Shown here in pieces: positions 60,149 through 64,000 of a stretch of 64,000 bases of DNA. Location: assembly GCF_002865645.1 (NCBI RefSeq), contig NW_020194537.1:69671-133670 (forward strand). Direction: 5' to 3'. The notes beneath the pieces are model-generated. The model saw nothing but the letters and a program-made list of their open reading frames with translations, was not told the origin of the DNA and did no database searches. The translations under genes and the position numbers were made by a program. The stretch's first letter is position 1, and each line of letters begins with the position of its first letter. This DNA comes from Hyaloscypha bicolor E. Lineage: Eukaryota; Ascomycota; Leotiomycetes; Helotiales; Hyaloscyphaceae.

Positions 60149-61326
60149 TCATAGCCATGTCTTCAGCTTCTTCACCTCATCTATAGCACCTCGCCTCATC
60201 GATCCATGTCCCACAAACCTGAAGGTACACCCCGGCTCCACGCGTCCCTCAAACTCAATGATACATCTGGCCACCTCATACGCGTCCGCCGCATATGCTC
60301 TCGGTTCATCCTCATGTTCCCTTGTCATGACTTGGAATGCAGATCCTCAAAACCTCGCATTCTTTGGTCCATCAACCAAGGCGAGATATTTCCCTCCCCA
60401 AGTCTCGAGCACTCCTCCAGTGACGGTGGTGGGGTGCAGTACCGGCTCCTCGATCACTGATAGATGGCGAGTTAAGACTTCTAGATCCAGCAAGAGAACC
60501 ATAGAAAAAGTTACCACACCAGTACTCATCCTGAGCAGGCCGGAACGTTTCCTCCCAAGTGCTTGGCCAAAATTGAGGAAGAGTGATATTGACTTCCAAA
60601 GTGGGGTATACTAACTCATTCAAGAGATCTTTCTCGGCGGGACTCGGAATACTGACGAATCTATCCCTTGAAAACCGGCAGAGGAGAGCTTGCCTGGTCT
60701 CCGAATCTACAACACAGAACCTCGTCGCCATCCTCACAACTTCCTCCCTCGACTTCCGGAATTTTTTTGGTCTCAGACGCTTCCCGAATGATATCATGCG
60801 TCAATCCCCCCTACTTAACGAAATGCCTATCCTTCCGTTCATCACGCTTCACTCGATTTGCCTCCGTCTTCGTCGAGGCAGGATTCGATCTCTGCCCAAT
60901 CTCAAGCTCATACTCATAGGCTTCGCGATCATATCCTTTTGTTTCGTTCTCCTCTCTCATGAGGGGCCCAGTGCTCATCGCTCACCCGCTTCAGCGAAAA
61001 ATAGCCCCTCGGTGTAGCTTTGTCATCTCTACCGCATCAGCGTGCGAATATCTGAACAATCTCTCCCACCTGATGGCTGTGTCTACGGAATGCGCTTGTT
61101 TTCCCTCAGCAGGTGCGTTTGCCGCATCGAGAGCCAGTTGCTCGAGTTCGTGGAAGATATGCATTGTTCTCGTTCAAGTTGGACTTGCGATAATGAAACG
61201 TTTGTGGAAAATTTGTGTCGAGAAGTAGAATCCCTGCTCTCGGAGACGAAAATTTCTTGTGTATTTTGAACTTAACAGAGAAGGAGCGAAGTAGTTCTCC
61301 ATTGGTGCCGTAGTTGTAGTCGACAT
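60149..61326 (-). pseudogene. AIG2-like (gamma-glutamylcyclotransferase fold) protein gene with multiple frame breaks
   Basis: Pieces of one fungal AIG2-like protein occur in order on the - strand but in changing frames. An N-terminal helical part (about 61,164-60,985, DTAIRWERLFRYSHADAVEM) is followed by GYDREAYEYELEIG, then REASETKK, MATRFCVVDSETRQALLCRF, PAQDEYWCGNFFYGSL (start of the GGCT domain), GGVLETWGGKYLALVDGP, and finally QVMTREHED and RFVGHGS, ending at 60,149. Breaks: a T5 run (about 61,000), a GGGCCCC run (about 60,965), a TAG beside a G6 run (60,811-60,813), an A7 run (60,762-60,768), a one-base shift near 60,490, and an in-frame TGA at 60,347-60,349. Neighbouring genes are intact, so assembly error alone is less likely than decay. 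The start at 61,326 (MSTTTTAPMENYF) is tentative. Confidence 0.7.
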
Positions 61327-62327
61327 TGAAATTGAGTTCGGGACTCTTGGGGATTTGTCATGACTCACCCGCGGTCTCGGTCATTTGGTAGCGGGCTGAG
61401 AGTCGTCCCAAAGATGTCAGACCGTGAGTTTCATCAATCCAATACTCTCTCTAGTCAGTATTAACAGCACGGGCAGAATAGTCAACTAAAGATGGATTTG
61501 TGTTGACCTACTCTCGCGGTGGACAGAAAAAGCGGTACTAAAGTCTCAATGTCCCAAGTCAACGCGGGATGTTTCAGAAAAACTCCCAACGAATGTTCCT
61601 TTGACTTGCTGTAGAATTACGGCCTCCAACCTAGACTATCTCGGGGATCTAGAAGGACACAATTGGTGCCCATCTAAGTCCAGCCAAATGTACGGCTTCG
61701 ACATGGGACATTGACAATCGGTGCCGCTTTTTATGTCCGCCGCGGCTACCAAACGAAGAAATCTCCATTTTCGGTGAACACATCTCCTCTATGGATTAAG
61801 TTGGTTTCCCAAAAATCTCCGCAACGAGAGTCTATATACATGGAGTGATCACAAATCAGTTCGTTGCACAGAACCTACCAACTCCATAAGACCCAGCTTT
61901 CGCATTCAACAAATTATTCACGGAAATCCCGATTTTCGATACCCACTTGTCTCCAGCGATGTGGCTCAGCCACGCGGCAGTCTTGGGGCGAACGAGGCAC
62001 TCCCGTACCCTTCCCTGCCGGTGAGTATTGTGTTTCTTTGGCCGTTTTCAACAGGCTGTGCCTTAATCTGCTTCTGTGCCTTGTAAATGTTGGTTGGAAA
62101 GCTCGATATTAACGCTCAGCCCCTTTCGCAATTCGACACTATGCAGAAAGCCCACATCAATTAATTCTGCGTCTTCCCTGAAATGAAGAAGAAAAGAGAG
62201 AGATGTTTACGGTGCCACTCAGAGGCAAAAGAGTCTTCTCTCCGCTATTGATATCTTCTAATCTTTAAGTCTTTCTCATTCTTAACTTCAACCACTCCAA
62301 AACGTTCGCTAATAATAACTCGCCAGA
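61327..62327. other. 1 kb intergenic region
   Basis: No supported gene. A + strand 82-codon frame at 61,864-62,112 has no domain and no intron signals that improve it. A TATA-like TATATACA lies at about 61,834. The 3' part is presumably the promoter of the small secreted peptide gene. Confidence 0.45.
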
Positions 62328-62489
62328 ATGCGCCCCTCCATCACCACCTCGCTCTCCCTCGTCTTGCTCTCAAGCAGCCTCACCATTGCAAGCGCTAGCC
62401 CGAACCTGCAACGAGGCCCGTTCCGTAAGGTTCCACCATGTGTCTGCTGCGGCAGCTGGGGCGGTCGAGATGCTCTCATATGTCTTTGA
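62328..62489 (+). CDS. Small secreted Cys-containing peptide candidate, 53 aa
   Basis: An ATG in a good context (CCAGAATGCG) starts a 53-codon frame. Residues 1-23 form a typical signal peptide: short basic start (MRP), hydrophobic Leu/Val/Ser core, A-S-A cleavage-type end. The mature part would be about 30 residues with Cys at 38, 40, 41 and 52 (PPCVCCGSWGG). Small secreted Cys peptides in fungi are often effectors or antimicrobial factors, but no homology is claimed. A possible donor (GTAAGG) lies at about 62,425 in the mature part, so a spliced, longer product cannot be excluded. Too short to be secure. Confidence 0.45.
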   Translation: MRPSITTSLSLVLLSSSLTIASASPNLQRGPFRKVPPCVCCGSWGGRDALICL

Positions 62490-63396
62490 AAATAGTGTTT
62501 CGTCTAAGGTGCTGGCCTTTGTTACTTTCAGCTTGCTTATGATACTCACGAAATCTGGACGCACTGCTCGTCCTGTTCAATTCAAGGACCGATCACAACT
62601 AACGACTTTGGCGTAAGTTGGTATCCAAACACTTGTGGTTCGTCTTGCCTTTTCCCCGAGCAGAAGGTAGCGTGCTAACAGATGTTATATAGATAAACTT
62701 ACCCCTTGGTAGAGAGCCAGAAGTTTTCACGAAAGGTAGCCGACGGCGGGGACGTGGTAAATGGAGGTCAAACACAATTGACTTTAATTCATGTTTGTAC
62801 TAGCTGTTCCGCCTGAAAATGTCACCTTATCTCAATTTCATCAACACACAAAGATAGCCAATTTACTTCTCCTGAATCAAATTCAAGGACAGTAACTTAG
62901 TTGCTAATAGGGAGGAGTCTCCCAGCCCAGCCAAAGTTCATGGTCAAGCCTCGAGGTAAGGAGGCTCTTATTATACGGGAGGTACATACCGGCTACCGGT
63001 CAGTCACCGGTGAGTGCCGCATTTCACCATGTTTTCTATATCCGGCATCCTTGTCTCGCCGAATTTCCGGTTTGGGGCAATGCCGTCGTTCACTAATCAG
63101 TATTCTCTCGCCCCTGATACGGCCGAACTTTCGTAAGTGCGAATATTTGGCGCTGGGAAACGTACGACGGCGCACTGCTTATTATATCAGAAAGTTCTCG
63201 TGATCATGGCCTTTTCCTAGGTCCCTCCGTTGAGACAATGTTCCACGTATCGTGCTTAGAAATCTAAATCACGTGAACAGAATTTATACCTATCCATGCT
63301 TCACTCACCATACGTCAAGGCTCTTTAAATTGTCTCAAGCTATGAATCTCCGAAGTTATCAAAGGAACATAGGAATTTTATTCTGTTCGGTTCATC
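62490..63396. other. 0.9 kb intergenic region
   Basis: Mixed composition. Several short frames on both strands have no coding character. No transposon end, RNA gene or named site was recognised. Confidence 0.45.
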
Positions 63397-64000
63397 ATGC
63401 CTCGAAAAGATGACATATTCAGACGGAATCCTGGATCCGAGGAAGCAAGATCTGAGACTCAGCCTCAGTAAGTCCATCTCCATGTACTTTCTGTCTTCAT
63501 ACTCTCGAATAAGATGCAAAGCTGCCAAATACAATTAACTTGGTTTAACACAAACACGTATTCGCAGTTCTTCTGATGATAAACCCAGCGGCAAAATGAC
63601 AGTTACAGATCTTCCTGAGCGACCTCCACCATTTGAATTTATAACTCTGACGGAAATGCCTGCAGCTCAGAAGAGCGATTTCTCATATCTAGTTCGCTCC
63701 CATGCTATGCAGGCAGTTGTCCACGAGAGAAGGAACCCGAGGTTGAAAAAAGCAATATCCGCGTCGCAAAGGACCGCAGAAACTGAAACCAAGACTTCTA
63801 AAGAGCTCTCTGGAAAGTTCAAACTGAATACTTGGAAAATGAAGAAGCAGCGGAAGAACAACCCAGTTCATGAAACTGTGGAACAAGTATTTGAGAATGC
63901 CGGAGATGATGCCGCGAAATTCACACAGGTGAGCACATCCAGCCAGACCTCATACAAATTCTCAATAGCCACGACTAGACAGGCATCAATGCTTCATTAC
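63397..64000 (+). CDS. Fungal-specific transcription-factor-like protein, 5' part, cut by window end
   Basis: Exons: 63397-63467, 63568-63928 and 63983 onward (open at the window edge); introns of 100 and 54 nt. The product starts MPRKDDIFRRNPGSEE and holds FEFITLTEMPAAQKSDFSYL followed by VRSHAMQAVVHERRNPR. The pattern of a short hydrophobic lead and an R-S-H-A/V-M-x-x-x-x-x-x-x-R block is common at the start of many fungal proteins with a C-terminal fungal-specific transcription-factor region and no Zn2Cys6 cluster. The C-terminal domain is outside the window, so the class is only suggested. Confidence 0.65.

Overview
The window is nuclear DNA of a filamentous ascomycete (Pezizomycotina; Leotiomycetes is a guess I cannot confirm). 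The evidence is short 45-90 nt spliceosomal introns with GT..AG ends and CTAAT/CTGAC branch sites, fungus-specific gene families, HET and NACHT gene remains, and long very AT-rich blocks in which transposon coding is eroded in the manner of repeat-induced point mutation (RIP): CpA/TpG are rare, TpA is abundant, and stop codons and His/Cys-to-Tyr changes run through recognisable reverse-transcriptase frames.

Layout. (1) About 1-20.7 kb is a nested transposon stack. A Tad1-like LINE on the + strand (endonuclease, reverse transcriptase, RNase H) is cut twice. The first insertion is Gypsy-1, an 8.26 kb element with its pol on the - strand, 130-bp LTRs and a CAAAT target duplication. The second is Gypsy-2, an 8.43 kb element on the + strand with 204-bp LTRs and a TTATT target duplication. 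The LINE reads on in the same sense across both insertions. (2) About 21.5-25.4 kb is a less AT-rich island with remains of two allorecognition-type genes, a frame-broken HET protein and a truncated NACHT ATPase, plus a small unknown ORF. (3) About 25.4-33.96 kb is a second RIP block whose source I could not identify. It is bracketed by a short inverted repeat (25.33 and 34.19 kb) that holds the same putative promoter and gene start, and the 34 kb copy is dead. (4) About 34.2-64 kb is an ordinary gene-dense euchromatic block.

Intron-resolved genes in block 4, left to right: a GT15/KTR alpha-mannosyltransferase (-), the histone chaperone subunit Hir1 (-), a zinc-free MDR oxidoreductase with a mitochondrial-type leader (-), a U1-type zinc-finger WBP4-like splicing protein (-), a mitochondrial stomatin/SLP2 protein (+), the Golgi/endosome protein Mon2 (-), the ubiquitin E2 variant Mms2 (+), an LYR-motif protein (-), an unknown 242-aa protein (-), a bZIP factor with an atypical basic region (-), the CCR4-NOT subunit Rcd1/Caf40 (-), a multiply broken AIG2-like gene (-), a small secreted Cys-containing peptide candidate (+) and a truncated gene running off the right edge (+). 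WBP4-like/SLP2 and MON2/MMS2 are head-to-head pairs sharing about 0.3 kb. These are housekeeping genes from different pathways and do not form a cluster.

I found no CRISPR array, rRNA or convincing tRNA, and no secondary-metabolite cluster. The unusual content is the nested and bracketed repeat architecture and the two decayed loci, not a clear new system. Exon borders were read by eye and checked for reading-frame arithmetic; no alignment or database search was run.
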